This document shows, piece by piece, positions 11,884-25,210 of a DNA stretch of 64,000 nt (its first letter is position 1; each line of letters opens with the position of its first letter). The notes below the pieces were generated by a model. The model saw only the letters and a list, made by a program, of their open reading frames with translations, had not been told where the DNA came from and made no database searches. Both the position numbers and the translations under genes were made by a program. This DNA is from Euryodendron excelsum (Eukaryota > Streptophyta > Magnoliopsida > Ericales > Pentaphylacaceae): assembly GCA_033060915.1 (NCBI GenBank), contig CM065392.1, positions 12,608,001 through 12,672,000 on the forward strand. The letters run 5' to 3'.

Positions 11884-12429
11884 GGACTTTAGCTACTAAA
11901 AAAAAATGTTATGATTGTAGTCTCAATTTTTTTTGTAGCCTTTTGCAGTCTCACCGCCTTCTGCACCTATTGGAAAAATTGCAAACAAAAAAAGAGAAAA
12001 TAAATCAATAGTTCTTGTTATGATTGCTAACAATTATAGAACAAAATTCAATTTTTTAAAGTTCCTGTAATCAACAAAAGAAAAGGAAAAAAAAAAGGAA
12101 GAATTTGATTTGATATTACATAGAATACGTTACCTAAAGAAAAAAAGAGGAAATTGTGGAGGCTCCACAATTAGATATCTTGGTAAGCAACCTGAGTGTA
12201 AGCACCCTATTTTTGCCCGCTCGGCAATTTTCAGTCCAACTTATCACTCCAATTAAACGTCACAATACTATCAAGCCCAAATTGGCTTTTCAAACTCTAA
12301 TCTAGTTGATCGGTCGTTTTCAGGGTCTGTCGGGCCCAACTAAAGCTAAATGACCAAAATGCCCTTAGGCACTCTAGGTAGTTTTCAGAAACTGGGCGGT
12401 ATCCGAAACCAATCACCGCCGTCGGAGTA

Positions 12430-12800
12430 ATGGAAACACTCACAAACTATCACACCATCAAAGTAATAGAAACACTCACAAACTTTAAACGGTTCACTTC
12501 TAGCACCTGCTAACCTGCCAATGTAGAATGTCCGTTATACCCCTTGGCATCTGATGATTTCCCGAGATCAAGCAGTTTCTGGAACTAATACCAAACTATC
12601 GGAGTGACGAAAACACTCATAAACCTTTAAGCCATTGGAGTGACGGGAACACTCACCAGGTCAACACGAGTTTTGCCACTAAACCATCTAGTGTCACGGA
12701 ACCGAACAAGCCTCTTGGCCATGGCACATTTACCGAAGGACGAGATACCTTTGGAAACTAACCTATCACAACTATCGGAGTGACGAAAACACTTATAAAC
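12430..12800. repeat. Short hairpin repeats in giant LTR copy 1
   Basis: Five spaced copies of a GAGTnACGGAAACACTC-like word (about 12433, 12463, 12601, 12638 and 12778). In each the GAGTG and CACTC ends can pair across a 6-8 base loop. The same word recurs in copy 4 at 61.77-62.18 kb. Confidence 0.65.
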
Positions 12801-14337
12801 CCAAGTCAACATCGACGCCTGCTAACCCATCTTGGTAAACAATGACAAACCTACCCCTTAGGTATGATGGCACGTCTTGTGAAAAAGTACAAACTCCTCG
12901 AGACAGTAAGTCCATCCAACCTGACATATCTTGCTAGAAAGTACAAACTCCTCAATACGGTAAGTTCATCAATCCCAGCACATCTTCGAGAAAGTACCAA
13001 GTCCTCGAGATGGTAAGTCTATCTTCCAAAACTATTCTCAAATAGTTTGGCATATTCAATATGTCATTCCAGTCGACTCCGAACCAATTCTAGTGATACC
13101 CAATCAAAATGACCAACTGCCCCTAGGGCACTCCGGCACGTCCTCGAGAAAGTACTAAGTCCTTAAGACAATAAGTCCACCCTTTATGACTATCCCTTAA
13201 CAGTTTGGCACGTTCAAGATGCCAATCAAACCAACTCCGGTTCAATTTCGGTCAACTCTAGTCAAAATAATCATTTTGCCCGAAGCACTCTGGCACGTCC
13301 TTCGAGAAAGCACCAATCCCTCGAAACAGTAAGGCCACCTTCTCAAACTTTCTTTGGATAGTCCAACATCTTTGATATGCCACCAAAATCCATCCCGGCC
13401 CCATTTTGGCAAGTTTCAATCAAAATAACCATTTTGCCCCTAGTGACCAAGGTATTTCCTAAGCAACACCGGCTCTGGGTACCAAACCAGCATTCATTAG
13501 GATACCCCGTTGAATATCCCCATCTATTTTCAAGTGAGTCCCTTGACTCAGAACACTTCTAAGTCAACAAAAACTTCCCAGAGCGTCTTGTAGACGTTTT
13601 GCTAAGGTTTTCTTTTTTGTTGATTACCTTATTAAAACGTACTGTCAAATAACTTGAAGCCTTTTCATAGGTCTTTCTATCAATACGGTTTCATTAAAAA
13701 GATTGCTTCCCCAAGCATTCGATCGCGTGGCCCAAAAATTGCCACTTTAAGAAACCTTTGGAGCGTCTCACAAACGCTAGGCTAGAGTTGACTTTTTCAT
13801 CAATTCCTTGATTAAAACGTATTGTCAAATGACTTGAAAAATGCCTAAATTAGTAAATTTCTGTAAGCTTGTCTGGAGGACCTTCCATCGATATGGTTCG
13901 ATTAAGGAGGTCGCTTCTGGGAGGCCATGATCATATAACGCAAAAAATTGCCATTTTAAAAAACCCTCGGAGCATCTCATAGATGCTTGGAAAAGCTTAT
14001 TTTCTTGCATGCCTCCCAAAAAAATATCTTTGTCATCTGATTCATAAAAAGCAGTGAGGGAACATTATGAACGCAACCGATTTTCCAGAATCTTTTTCGA
14101 ATTGCACGAATTTCGAGGTAAAGTCAACATAAAAGTTTTTGGCAGTGGAGCATGTGCTATATGTGCCCAAAAAATGATCAGATCGGATAAAACTTGCCTT
14201 GCAGCCTAAGTTAGGATAGTACAATGAGTGTCACGTGGCACTCAAATAATGGCCCAGTACAGGCACATGCACTACATATGCCTGGTTTAATTTTGGCCAA
14301 GTGCATGTAGCATATACGCTTGCCCCAGGATTTTGCC

Positions 14338-14344
14338 TATAAAT
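14338..14344 (+). promoter_or_regulatory. TATA box of giant LTR copy 1
   Basis: TATAAAT within GCCTATAAATGTAGGCC. The equivalent site is found in all four giant LTR copies (24108, 28544 on minus, 63074), about 1.1-2.1 kb from the LTR start. This marks the U3/R border. Confidence 0.65.
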
Positions 14345-15609
14345 GTAGGCCTCCTTCCTTGCTTAGTCCAGACTCGAAAACAATAGCAAAACTTTGCCAA
14401 ATTCAATCTAGAACTCCGAAATTCCAGAAAACCCTAAGTTCTTTAAAGCTCCACACCAATTCAAGCCTTCCCAAGTCCATTGAAGACCATTCAAGCTCAA
14501 GGCTACTCAACAATGGTGGATTGAAGACCAATGTGGGGTTTTTATTTACATTTATGTCTCTCCCACTCCATCTCTCTGCCTTCTATGCTGACTTGTGTTT
14601 TCTCTATTTTAATTACCATCTTCTACCTCCCTTTCTTGCATGCGTAAAACAAGAGGGTTCTTAAGCCATGCTTAGAGGAAGCCTTAGAAGAACCGCTAGT
14701 TGGGGGATTTCTCATAGGCCTACTTGAGCATAGCCTTAAACCTTGTATGCTTCATGACCCCTTTGAATAAATGTTATATTATTCATTTATTGCTTGCCTT
14801 GGCTTCATTTTGCTATGCTTGAAAACCTTTTTCCAAACCACTATTGGTTCCATTTTCAAGAGTTTTACAATGTCCATGTTAAAAAGATTTTCTGAAAAGG
14901 CCTCTAAGTTGGAGTTTCTTGAAGTTCAAGCCAAGAACCCTAGACTTTCATGCCTTAGGAGACCCCTCCTAATATCCTAACCCTTATTTTGCATCATTGC
15001 ATTTCTACTCTATTGAATGACATAAAAATGGTTCTCAAAACCCTCTCTCTAAGAGAAGTTTCATTGATTTTTAAAATTTTCAAAACAACTCTCCCTTTGG
15101 GGAGGTTCTCAATGTTTTGCTCTCTTAAATATTATGGTTGGAATGGTCCCGTGAAGTCCTCCTTCGAGTGATTTTTCTTCAAATTGACCATATGAACTCT
15201 TATTTTTTAGAGCCGTTTTAATACCCAAAAGTAGTTTTCAAAACAACCCTCACAAGATTGGTTTTCAAATATTTAATTGGTTTTTCAAGAACAAGTTTCA
15301 TATCGATTTACAGTATTTTACTCTCTTAAGTTTGTGGTTGAAATGGTCCTAAGGCAAACCTTCTTTGGAGTGGTTTTCACAAATCCATCATATGAACCCT
15401 ATACTTGCTTGAGTGGTTTTATAAAAAATGGTTTTCAAAATACCATGTCGAGTTTTGTGCATAAAATCACCCTTTCAAAAACTACTAGGTTCATAACCCT
15501 AGTTCAAAACCACCATCCAAAACCATTAAGTCCAAACCGTAAATTAAAACCACCTTCCAAAGCCACTAGGTCCAAACCCTAGTCCCAAACCACCTTTCAA
15601 AATCCTAAG

Positions 15610-15840
15610 TCACCTTAACCCTAGGTCAACCTAACCCTAGGTTTACTTAATTATATCTGTACAACCCTAGGTAAACCTTACACAAGTTTGTTAACCCTAG
15701 ATCAACCAAACCCTAGGTTAACCTAATCCTAGTTAGGTAACCTTAGGTGATCCAACCCCAGTCCAACCTAACCCTAGTTGTCCAACCCTAGGTTAATCTA
15801 ACCTAAGTTAGTTAACCATAAGTCAACCCAACCAAGGTTA
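15610..15840. repeat. CCCTAGG/TTAACCTAA degenerate repeats
   Basis: Repeated words of the type AACCCTAGGTCAACCTAACC, with spacing close to 20-25 bases. They recur at 25090-25210 and, reversed, at 26875-27140 in other giant LTR copies. They look partly like telomeric CCCTAAA but the unit is different. Confidence 0.7.
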
Positions 15841-17258
15841 GTGGACTTTATGACTCCAATTTCAAGACCATTAAAAGTCATCACTCAATTCAAAACCATT
15901 TTCAAAATGCTTTCAAAAGCTCACAACCCTAAGTTGTCTCTAACCCTTTCATGGTTAAGGTTTCCAAGGGAAAGTGATACATAACTAGTCTCTTAAGGGT
16001 AATGAAACATTTCAAAGTACCTATCATAAGGTATACAAAAATGGTTATCAAAACCTTTTCAAAACAAGTTCACAAGAGCTTCTCCAATCTAAATTTCATT
16101 TTCAAAAATCTTCAAATCAAACTTCTAAAAACATTCCAAAACTCTATTGAGTTATTCCAAAAATATTTCTAAACTCCCTTGAGTTGTTTCAAGAACATTC
16201 CAAAACTCTCTTGAGTTGCTTTAAAAAATAACTCAAAACATTTCAAGTTCTATTCCAAAACAACCTTAAGTTGCTTTCAAAACTTTTCATAACTTTTTCA
16301 AGTTACTTCCAAAAAGCACTTCTAAAAACACTTTAAAAAACATTCAAATTCAACTTATAGAACTTTCCAAAAACAATCCAAGTCCTATTTCAAAGGCATC
16401 TTCGAAACATTCCAACTCCTATTCCAAAGGCATTTTCAAGACCCTCCAAGTCAAAACTCTTTCAAGTTCAAGTTTCAAAAGAAACCTTTCAAGACTCCCA
16501 TGAGTCTATTTTCAATTGGGCTCTTTCTGAACTACGAATAACTTGATTCTTGCCAAATAAGATACATAGGCAACCTTTAAATATGTGCAGTCATAACCTT
16601 ATTTTCAAATTAAATACTCTTTTCAAAAATTTTAACTCTTTCAAAAGTCTAATTTCAAAATATTTTTCAATCTTTCAAAAATCTTTTAAAAAACATGCAT
16701 CATGCATCATTTATCTAAAAAATGATGACCAAATCCCATTTTCAAAAACTTTTCTAAGTGGATAAAAGTGGATATTAGTAACTGGTGATTCAAGTGAGTG
16801 AATCAAGGGTGAATAAATATGTAGGTACCGAAAGAGCGGGCTAGAGTGATGATCTTAGCATATCTTCTGTACATATTACCAACCTCCGGAGCATAGATTT
16901 CTGTTTCAAAGACCAAAAACTGGAGTCACGTTTTCAAAAAGGTTTTAAAACCTTTCAAAAGGTTGCTAAAATCTATTTTCCAAAACCTCCCTAAGAAGGA
17001 CATTTTTCAAATCTTTTCAAAAAAATCAAAGTTTAGTCTTCGGATTACACTTAGTTTTAGGTGACTTAACACATCTTTTACTATGTTAGGTGGCAACTCC
17101 AAATTTTTCTAAAAGCCCTTATTCAAAATCAAAAACAAGTTTTCAAGTTCAAATTCCTATCGTACTTGTCCTTTTAAGAGGGTAAATTCTAACAGAGTGA
17201 GTACCGTGTTTTTCTCGAGCCAAGAGGGCTTAGGTAAAAACTGGGCCATGACACTGAG

Positions 17259-18025
17259 AAAGGGCCATTGGAGCTTACTGTCCCCAAGAAATTATGTGAT
17301 TAAACTATACAATCTCTATATTTGCCCTACTTAATTATACACCAAAATCCACTTGTTTGAACCTGACAAGATTGGTCCGAATTCCCAAAACTAGTGTATT
17401 TAGTTATTATTGAGAGCCATGCTATTTCAGACATGGCCTATGCCTCAAAAGTTAGGGCTTACCAACCCAAAAGTATAGGTCTAACAACCAAGACATACTT
17501 TCAACAAAAAATAAAAAATAAAAAATAAAAAACAAAAACAAAAACAAAAACAACCACATACTCTTTAAATAATTTGTAGGGTAACTAGTCAACTAGTTGG
17601 TGGATTAGTAAATTAATTCATGCATGCCTCATTAATTATACTTTAAGAATCTTGGAGGAAAATAAATCCATTTCATTCCTCACTACCAAAGCTGTATCCC
17701 AGTATGAAAAGCAGAACAAAAAGAAAGAAAACAAAGCAAAGAAAAAATTTCATTAAATGCACATTATAACATAAAGCAAACACCTGTTAATACAGTATAT
17801 AAGATTAGGAATAAAATTATCAACGGTGTTAATTACACTTACATCATTGGGGTATAATGCCAAAAATTCATCACAAATCTAACAAAAAATTATATATTTA
17901 CTAACCTTTCAATGTCATCCTCACATTAGTTATCGGGTAAACTTTCTTTAACAGCTAAAAATACCAAAAAAATCACATCTAAGTTATAATATGCATTTCA
18001 AAAAATAATAATAATAAATTACTTC
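17259..18025. other. hAT internal sequence downstream of its transposase
   Basis: AT-rich, with an AAATA/AAAC simple run near 17508-17550. No gene is seen. It would be the 3' untranslated side of the minus-strand transposase. Confidence 0.5.
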
Positions 18026-19984
18026 TTATAAATTCTTACTTCTCTTTTTATGTGACTCAATCCAGTCATTTGTAGTCACCAAGGCCTCCACAATATCCAA
18101 AAGTAAAGATGCACGCATCTCATAAATCACTCTTCCTCCCACACTAAATGCAGCCTTTGATTCAATTGTAGTGGCTGGAATAGCTAAAATATCATGAACC
18201 ATCCTTGCTAAAACAGGATGTTTAGCACTATTAACCTTCCACCAATGTAGAATATTGAGATTCTCATTATTTGGAAACATCGGTTCCTCTAAATATTGCT
18301 CCAGTTCATTAGTGTAAATACTAGAAGCCCGATCTCGCGTGTACCACTCGAAGAAACTAGAAAAGCTCTCTTGCTTAGAAGAACTAGAAACTAATTGATT
18401 GCCACTTGAGCTACTATCATCAGTAAAATGTTCATAAGAACCCATGAAAGAGGAGAAAGCACCCATATATTCACTAAATAGATCAATGAAAGCATTTTGG
18501 ACCATTTCAACATGCCTTTGAGCATTCTTACCATAGATTCTACCATAATAATATTGCACCAAAACTAATTTGCACCTTCGACCAAGAACCACAGCAATGG
18601 CTAACACCAAGCAATAATCTTCTCAATATTTCTCAAACTTATCTAACATTGGACCGGCCATCAAATGAAGACATTTGTGCTCACTAACCTCTCATTCCCT
18701 CAAATGGAGTTGAATTAGACATATATCCGGGAAAAATATATTTGAAGTCGAAAAAGAAGTCCCACTAAAATGAGAGGTAGCCTCATGGAACACCTTCAAA
18801 CACCTACTGATGACCTTTGCTATTTCCCATTTCTCTCATGAAGGATTGTGCTTATAGTTTTTATCAATTTGTTCTAGTCGAAAGAATGCATTTCTCGACC
18901 TATTGTAGCTTTAAGCATCAAATACGTGGAGTTCCATCTAATAGGAACATCAATTGGAACCTTTTTTTTACTATGCAATTTGACTTGATTTGCTGTAATA
19001 TCAAATTTTTGTTTTACATAAGAGGACTTTTTCAAATACTTTGCACTTTTCCTAACTGCAGAAATGAGATTTCTTGTAACTTTCAACCCATATTGCACAA
19101 GTAAATTGAGTATATGCACACTACATTGCACATGAAACAACTCCCTATCCAAACCCAACATTGATTTGTCACTAAGCCAATACAAAAGAAGTCTTACCAC
19201 GACGTCATTGTTTGTCGCATTATTAACCACCATTGAAAATAATTTCTTGTCTATGTTTCACTCCAACAATAAATCTCTAATGAATCTAAACAAAGTCTCT
19301 CCATCATGGGGGTGTTTAATATACTTATAGGCAAGAATATTCTTCTTCAATTCCCAATCATCAGTCACATAAAGTGCAACTAAACAAATATAAAAAAAGT
19401 TTTGATGGTTTGAGGTCCATAAATTAGTCGTAAGAGTGATTTTACATGAAAGTCTATCCAAACATTGATATAACTTATCCTTTTTCATTTGGTAAACATC
19501 AAGGACATCCCTCCTAATTGTGTTCCTAATTGTGTTTCTAGAGACAAGTTTGAACACTAGCTAAAGATTGTTGCAAAATATCTCAAAAACTCATGTTCAA
19601 CCATGTTAAAAAGGTAGTTGTGCTTGATTATCATTTTAGGAATGTCCATACGACTCCTTTCTTAATCAAATTCAAATGTTGACATCTTAGGAGTTGAGAC
19701 ATTCATAGAGGCATTTACATCAAGATGTTGTAGTTGTGAACATCTGCCGTCCAAATGTTTTAACAAGTGGCTTGTTCCTTTACTACTACCCCAACAAAGT
19801 CTCTCTTACAATGTTTACACCTAGAAACAACTTCTCCACTATGTGTTTTAATTTTGTCAAAGTCCTTCCACATTTTGGATGTCGATTTTCACCTCTTTGG
19901 AAGACCTTGAGTTACCTCCTCACCCAATTCAATGAAATCCTCGTTCCTACCACTATCAATAGGTTGAGTAAGATTAGTAGACAT
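18026..19984 (-). pseudogene. hAT transposase, broken
   Basis: Minus-strand remnant of the element's own transposase. A likely ATG at 19984 starts MSTNLTQPIDSG, followed by a degraded BED-type zinc-finger region (about 19740-19880). Next come TLTTNLWTSNHQ (about 19430) and the ELFHVQCSVHILNLLVQ and VPIRWNSTYLML segments typical of the RNase H-like core (18.87-19.23 kb). The C-terminal dimerisation domain is best preserved (18026-18610): WWKVNSAKHPVLARM, IPATTIESKAAFSVGGRVI, VEALVTTNDW. The frame is broken into at least three pieces by stops and frameshifts, so it is inactive. Plant hAT transposases are usually about 650 residues, matching the 1.96-kb span. Confidence 0.88.
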
Positions 19985-20899
19985 CTTTTAATAAGTCAAA
20001 AAAGCATTGTAGAAGGCAAACAAAATAACTATTAAGGAGGAGTGGGTTTGACAACAACATTACATAAAAATAGAACTTGAGTGAAAGAACTAGACAAAAA
20101 GCTAAGAAAACAGCTTTAGGAATCTCAATTTTATATTTAAACACAATCTCAATTTTCAATTTTTTTTTTTTTTGTCAAACTAAGGTAGATAACATTTTCA
20201 TGGCCATTAAGCTTGCATCAGATTGCCATTTTCATGGCCACTATCACATTCAACACTTTAGGACAAGCATCTATGGAAACATCATAATATTAAGGTGCAT
20301 TTACAAAAGGAAAAATGAAAAGGCAGAGAAAGTCAAGCACATATGTTCAATGGAATTACATGAACTCTTGATAAGTAATCCTCAGAAAAAATACAGTATA
20401 CGTATTCCAGATTTCAAACAAAGAATTCCTTATGTAACAAGAATCATTATGTGCTGCACATCTACTTCGAGAATGCATGAGTTTATTTTTAACATAGCAT
20501 ACCAGTAGGGTGAGAAGGGTAGGGGGAGCACAAAAAAAAAAAAAAAATCATGTTTTGGTCTACTGATGCTTCTTTAATCAATGTATAGTGGCAGTTCTAA
20601 AATCGATGAGAAAAATGTTATCACAATACTACTTTGTATCAATCCACAAAAATATGCAAACTTTCAATTCAATCCATAGCCATATGCTCGTGTATGAAAG
20701 GGTAAACATCCTTTAAAATTCCAATACACTCTACAAAGTGCAATAACATAGGAAATACATAGGGTCTCTCTATGCAGAGGAATAGAGAGCACAGGAAAGA
20801 GAAAATAAATAAGGCAGAGACGAATGAGAGGGGAGAGTTGGCTAGTCAGCCATAGTGGATTTTCCATTATAGGCATGCCTAGTGTCTGTATTATTGTAT

Positions 20900-20946
<47 letters not shown>

Positions 20947-21161
20947 AAGAGAGAGTTTTCTGAAAATACCTCGACAAGAAAAAGAAGAAGACACAATAGA
21001 GAGACCCTATGTATTCTAGAGAGAGCTGACGATGGCAGGTGACTTCATGATGGTAGGTGGAGAAGTTGTCGGTGTTCTAGAGAGAGAGCGAGACCAATGA
21101 TGGAGACCAGAAATGGAGAAACTGTCGATATCGGAGATGGAGAGCGAGGCAAAGAGAGGCG

Positions 21162-21195
<34 letters not shown>

Positions 21196-21406
21196 GGGTT
21201 TGTTACTCCAAAAGTTTCAATAATGATTTTATTATTTTTCGGGGATCAGGTCTCTAATCGAGTCTACCGGGTTTCACCAGATCTAGTTTGATATTAAATT
21301 GCTCTAGCGGATCCGGGTTTTATCATGTCTCTTATAGAATTTGGGACAATCGGATAGAGTCTTAATGGATCAGATTTGGATCAGATCCTATTCGTTGATA
21401 GGCCTA
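19985..21406. other. hAT 5' flank and right subterminal region
   Basis: Non-coding stretch upstream of the minus-strand transposase. It contains two (GA)n tracts (20901-20941 and 21166-21192), runs of A or T, and the right subterminal zone rich in GGATC/GATCAGAT words. Confidence 0.6.
20901..20941. repeat. (GA)n microsatellite
   Basis: About 20 uninterrupted AG units; a second tract lies at 21166-21192. Confidence 0.95.
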
Positions 21407-21414
21407 ATTGTATC

Positions 21415-21874
21415 CTTGCTTGTTATAAATTGTTATCTCAGCTTTATACTTGGATAATTTTCAATCACACCAATCACATTTTGTTCAAAATTTATGTATA
21501 TATATAATTATACTAATTTTTTACCATACCAGTTTAGTGTTTCCCTCAAATTGAAGCCTTGTATTCTTTTATAATGTCCAAATTATGTTAAAAACTCATT
21601 TTTTATTATATATTTAATTTACCTTAATAGTTATTTACTTAGAGAGTATATATGGAAAAGCATACAACTACCATAGTTTCAATTTTAAAATTTTGCAACT
21701 GCTCGTCTCTTTTCATTCCCACTTCCGACTTGCACACATGCATGTACTCCAAAATTCTAGCATGTATAATTGGGACCAAAAATTAAAAGAATCCATTTAT
21801 TCTTCAAATTTCTTTTATTTTTTGGAGCCAAATGAGAAAACTAAACTTAACTCCATTAAGACGGTAACAAATTG
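21415..21874. other. SDR intron 2 sequence between hAT and solo LTR B
   Basis: AT-rich sequence. I recognise no gene or element. Confidence 0.5.
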
Positions 21875-24107
21875 ATCCCTGTTAGGACTTTTGTTAGTTG
21901 GCAAATTCTGTAGACTAAAACACTTTATTTGTAATGCTTCTTATTCTCTATGTATTGATTAGATAAATAGATTATAGAGATTACAGAGAAGTATTTGTTT
22001 GGGGTAGGTTGTTCAAACCAATGCTAAGAAGGGATTGAACAACATCCTAGATGTTCTAGAGTTTAAAATCAAACATCTACAATTTTCACCAAACTCTCGC
22101 ACCTACCAGACCTTAGCCAAATTGAAAAAATCAGGGTAGAGAATTTTGTTGAGCTTTCGCACCTGGTAGACCTCAATGAAAATCTAGAAATCCAGCCACC
22201 AGGCTTTGCCGAGCTCTAGCTGAGCTCTCACGCCTATAAGATCGCAAGCCACTAACTTTGCTAAACTTTAGCCCAAGTCTCGCCCTAGCAAAATAGACCA
22301 ACCTTACAATTATGGAAACTTGGGAAACCTAATTTTAAAGGGTTTGGGACTGATTTGGAAGTCTAGGTTTACCCTAGGTCTCCTAATATAAATATGAGGT
22401 TAAAGGAAGGCCAAAATGAGGTTTTACACCTCCTCTCTACAATCTTGGAAGAATGAATATACATTCACAGTGAGACATCATTAAGAAAGCTTATTGTTTA
22501 TATGAAAAAGATATCATATAAGCCTCTCTATGTTCCTTGGCAAGAAAAAGAACTTTAAATCTTTAGTAACTTAGTCTTAGTGGTGCATCAAGATGGTAAT
22601 TTGTGGCATGAAATTCATCATGGTCCAAGTATGGGAGAATTGTGAATCGTGGTGTGCATGAGCAAGATCAGTTCAACCTTAGACTCGTGGATTTTGAGTT
22701 GGTACAGTTATAAGTTGTTCTTGTGAACCATTCGTTGTTTATATTGCTTGGAGATTGGACTAGAACATCTAGCGTTTGGTGGGTTCTGATGGTGTTCTGC
22801 TATTCAACACTTAAACAATTACTGAAGAACCATATCATGGGTGTATCGGTTCGTGATCGTGAGGTTCGATCAATACAAGGAGAACACGCCCAAAAGTGTG
22901 TAGATTCGTCACTTGAGGATTGGGATATCTAGGATTGGGTTGTAAGTTGACTCTCTTTTATTTAGTTTTTTATAGTGATTGCTTGGCTGGACTAGATCCC
23001 GTGGTTTTTTTTCGGTTTGGGTTTGTAAGCACCATATTTTTGCTGCCTGGCAATCTCTGACCTGACTAAACTCACTTTTAAACACCACATAATCATTCAA
23101 GCCCAAACCAGCCTTTTAAACTCCAATCCATTCATCGATCGCTTCCCGAGCCCGCTAGGCCCAAGCAAAGCCAAATGACCAAAATACCCCTGAGGTGTCA
23201 TCTAATCCAATTTAATTCGGCACGCTCTTCGAGAAAGTACCTAAGTTCTCAAGGCAGTAAGTTCACCCCTTCCATGACTGTCCCCAGACAGTCTAACATT
23301 TTCAAGTGGGATTCCAATCAACTTTGGACCAATTCCGGCGATTTCCAGTCAAAATGACTATTTTACCCCTAGGTGCCCAATTGCCCTCGTCAACCACACT
23401 AACTCTGGTTATCAAACCGGTAAACCCCCGAGGCACTTCTGTGAGTATCCCCAATCTCCAAATGCCATCCTAGTCCATTTCGGGACAATTCTAATAAATC
23501 TCGGTTCAAATGATCATTTTGCTCATAGCGGCATGTCATCCTTTTTAACCACACCAGCTCTGGGTATCAAAATGGTTGCCCCAAGACATTCCTTCGAGTG
23601 TCCCCAACCTTTAAATCTCATTCAAACCAACTCCGAACTAGTTCCAGTAAATCTCGATCAAAATGACCGACCGTTTTGCTCCTTTTAACCACACCGGCTT
23701 TAGGTATCAAACCGATAATTCCCGGGACATCCCTAATAGTGTCCCTAACCCTCGAATGCCATTCCAATTAACTCTGGACCAATTCTGGTGTTTTTCGATG
23801 CAAACGACTATTTTACCCTTGGTGGGCTAGTCATCCTTTTCGACCATTCCGGCTCTTGGGACACTTTGTAGTCGGCCCCTGCAGCTTGGTGGCTTTCCAA
23901 ATCGAACCAGACCCACTTGTAGTTAAGCCAGGCCAAAAAAATGGCTTGGACCCACTCCAAGTGGCACCTAAATATTTGCCTTGCACCCAAGGTCGAATCA
24001 AATCTTAAAGATCACTTTCATACTAAGGTGGCGCTACTCATAGTGGCACCAAGCCAAAAATTGGCTAGGTGCCACTCCTAGTGGCGCCACCTCCTTCAAT
24101 TTTTGCC

Positions 24108-24115
24108 TATAAATA
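24108..24115 (+). promoter_or_regulatory. TATA box of giant LTR copy 2
   Basis: TATAAATA in TTTTTGCCTATAAATACAGG, preceded at about 24071 by the near-palindrome GGTGCCACTCCTAGTGGCGCC. Confidence 0.65.
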
Positions 24116-25089
24116 CAGGCCACCCCCCAGCGTATTCTAGGCCCAAAAAATCATAACAAAGCTCTACCAAACTCTCTGCTGCCCCAGAAAATCCCACAAA
24201 CCCTAGTTTTCTCAAGGGTGTGAGCCTCCTTGCCTTCTACACTCAAACCCTAGCCTTCGTACACCATTGAAGGCCAACTCCAGCCCCTTCAAAGCCCTTG
24301 AAGGACTCTCAAGTCCAAGGCAAAGTCATTATTGAAGGTTAAAGAAGAAATGAAGACAAGGTAGGGTTTCTTTAAGTTTATGCTCTCCCCTTTCTCTCTT
24401 CTCCCTCGTAGTCCACTTGGACTATTCTTTATTTTAATCCCCATTATCTTTTCCCCTTTCTTGCATACTTGAAACAAGAGGATCTTGGGTCCATGCTTAA
24501 GAAAAGTCTTAGGGAGTTCACTGGTTGGGGACCTTCCTATAGTCTACCTTGTGATGGTGCAGTCTCGATCCCTCTTGATTATGTGGTGAGACCTCAAACC
24601 TTATATGTTCACAACCATTTGCATTATAATAACTGTCATGTTCATGCATTAGTTACAATTGCCTTGCTTTCAAATTCACAATCCTAGGATGATTCTAACC
24701 TCTTTGTGGTTAGGGTTTCCCTAGGACAGTGACATATTCAAAAATGGCCACCAAGATCCATATTAGGGTTTCCAAAAAATCACAGCAAAGCTCTACTAAA
24801 CACTCTGCAGCCCTAGAAAATCTCACAAACCCTAGTTCTCTCAAGGGTGTGAGCCTCCTTGCCTCCTACACTCAAACCCTAGCCTTCGTACACCATTTAA
24901 GGCCAACTCCAGCCCCTTTAAAGCCCTTGAAAGACTCTCAAGTCCAAAGCAAAATCACCATTGAAGGTTGTAAAATCAAATATTTCCATTTTTAGCATAA
25001 AATCATATAATTTCTTTTTCACATAAAATCATAAATTTTCCAAATTTCTTTTTCAAGTGCATGCACCTATCTTCCTCCCCAAGTCATCC

Positions 25090-25210
25090 CCAAACCCTAG
25101 GTTGCCTAAATCTTAAGTTGTCCAACCCTAGGTCAACCTAATCGTAGTTGGTCCAACCCTAGGTCAACCTAACCCTAGGTCACCTTAACCTTAGTTTGCC
25201 CAACTAGATT
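25090..25210. repeat. CCCTAGG/TTAACCTAA-like repeats in giant LTR copy 2
   Basis: Five or six copies of words such as AACCCTAGGTCAACCTAA, as in copy 1 at 15610-15840. Confidence 0.65.

Larger units (their letters stand above)
12197..17253 (+). mobile_element. Giant solo LTR, copy 1 (5,057 bp), inside the hAT element
   Basis: Begins TGTAAGCACCCTATTTTTGC and ends GGGCCATGACA. It is flanked by a perfect 5-bp duplication CTGAG at 12192-12196 and 17254-17258. The TGTAAGCACC start occurs once, so this is a single LTR and not a two-LTR element. It holds, in order, a C-rich first 2.1 kb with small hairpins and CTCGAGAAAGTAC-type words, a TATA box at 14338, and a T/A-rich region full of TTTTCAAAA words and CCCTAGGTTAACCTAA-like repeats. 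LTRs of 4-6 kb are known in Ogre and LARD elements; the family here is unassigned. No protein similarity found. Confidence 0.88.
11182..21406 (-). mobile_element. hAT transposon, 10.2 kb, with nested giant LTR
   Basis: Left end TAGGCCTGTTAATGGG and the complement of the right end, TAGGCCTATCAACGAA, form an imperfect terminal inverted repeat. A perfect 8-bp duplication ATTGTATC flanks the element at 11174-11181 and 21407-21414. Subterminal regions carry repeated GACCCGAT/GATC-rich words. The transposase remnant lies on the minus strand at 18026-19984. Subtracting the 5,057-bp LTR and its TSD leaves about 5.2 kb, a normal size for an autonomous hAT. The intact ends suggest it could once be mobilised; the transposase is now broken. 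Confidence 0.92.

Noticed and set aside
15610..15840. Interstitial telomere remnant
   Set aside because: The unit is CCCTAGG with TTAACCTAA spacers, not a run of CCCTAAA, and it recurs at the same place in sister LTRs.
12197..17253. A complete small retrotransposon with two LTRs
   Set aside because: The TGTAAGCACC start occurs only once between the duplications and no internal direct repeat of LTR size is visible.
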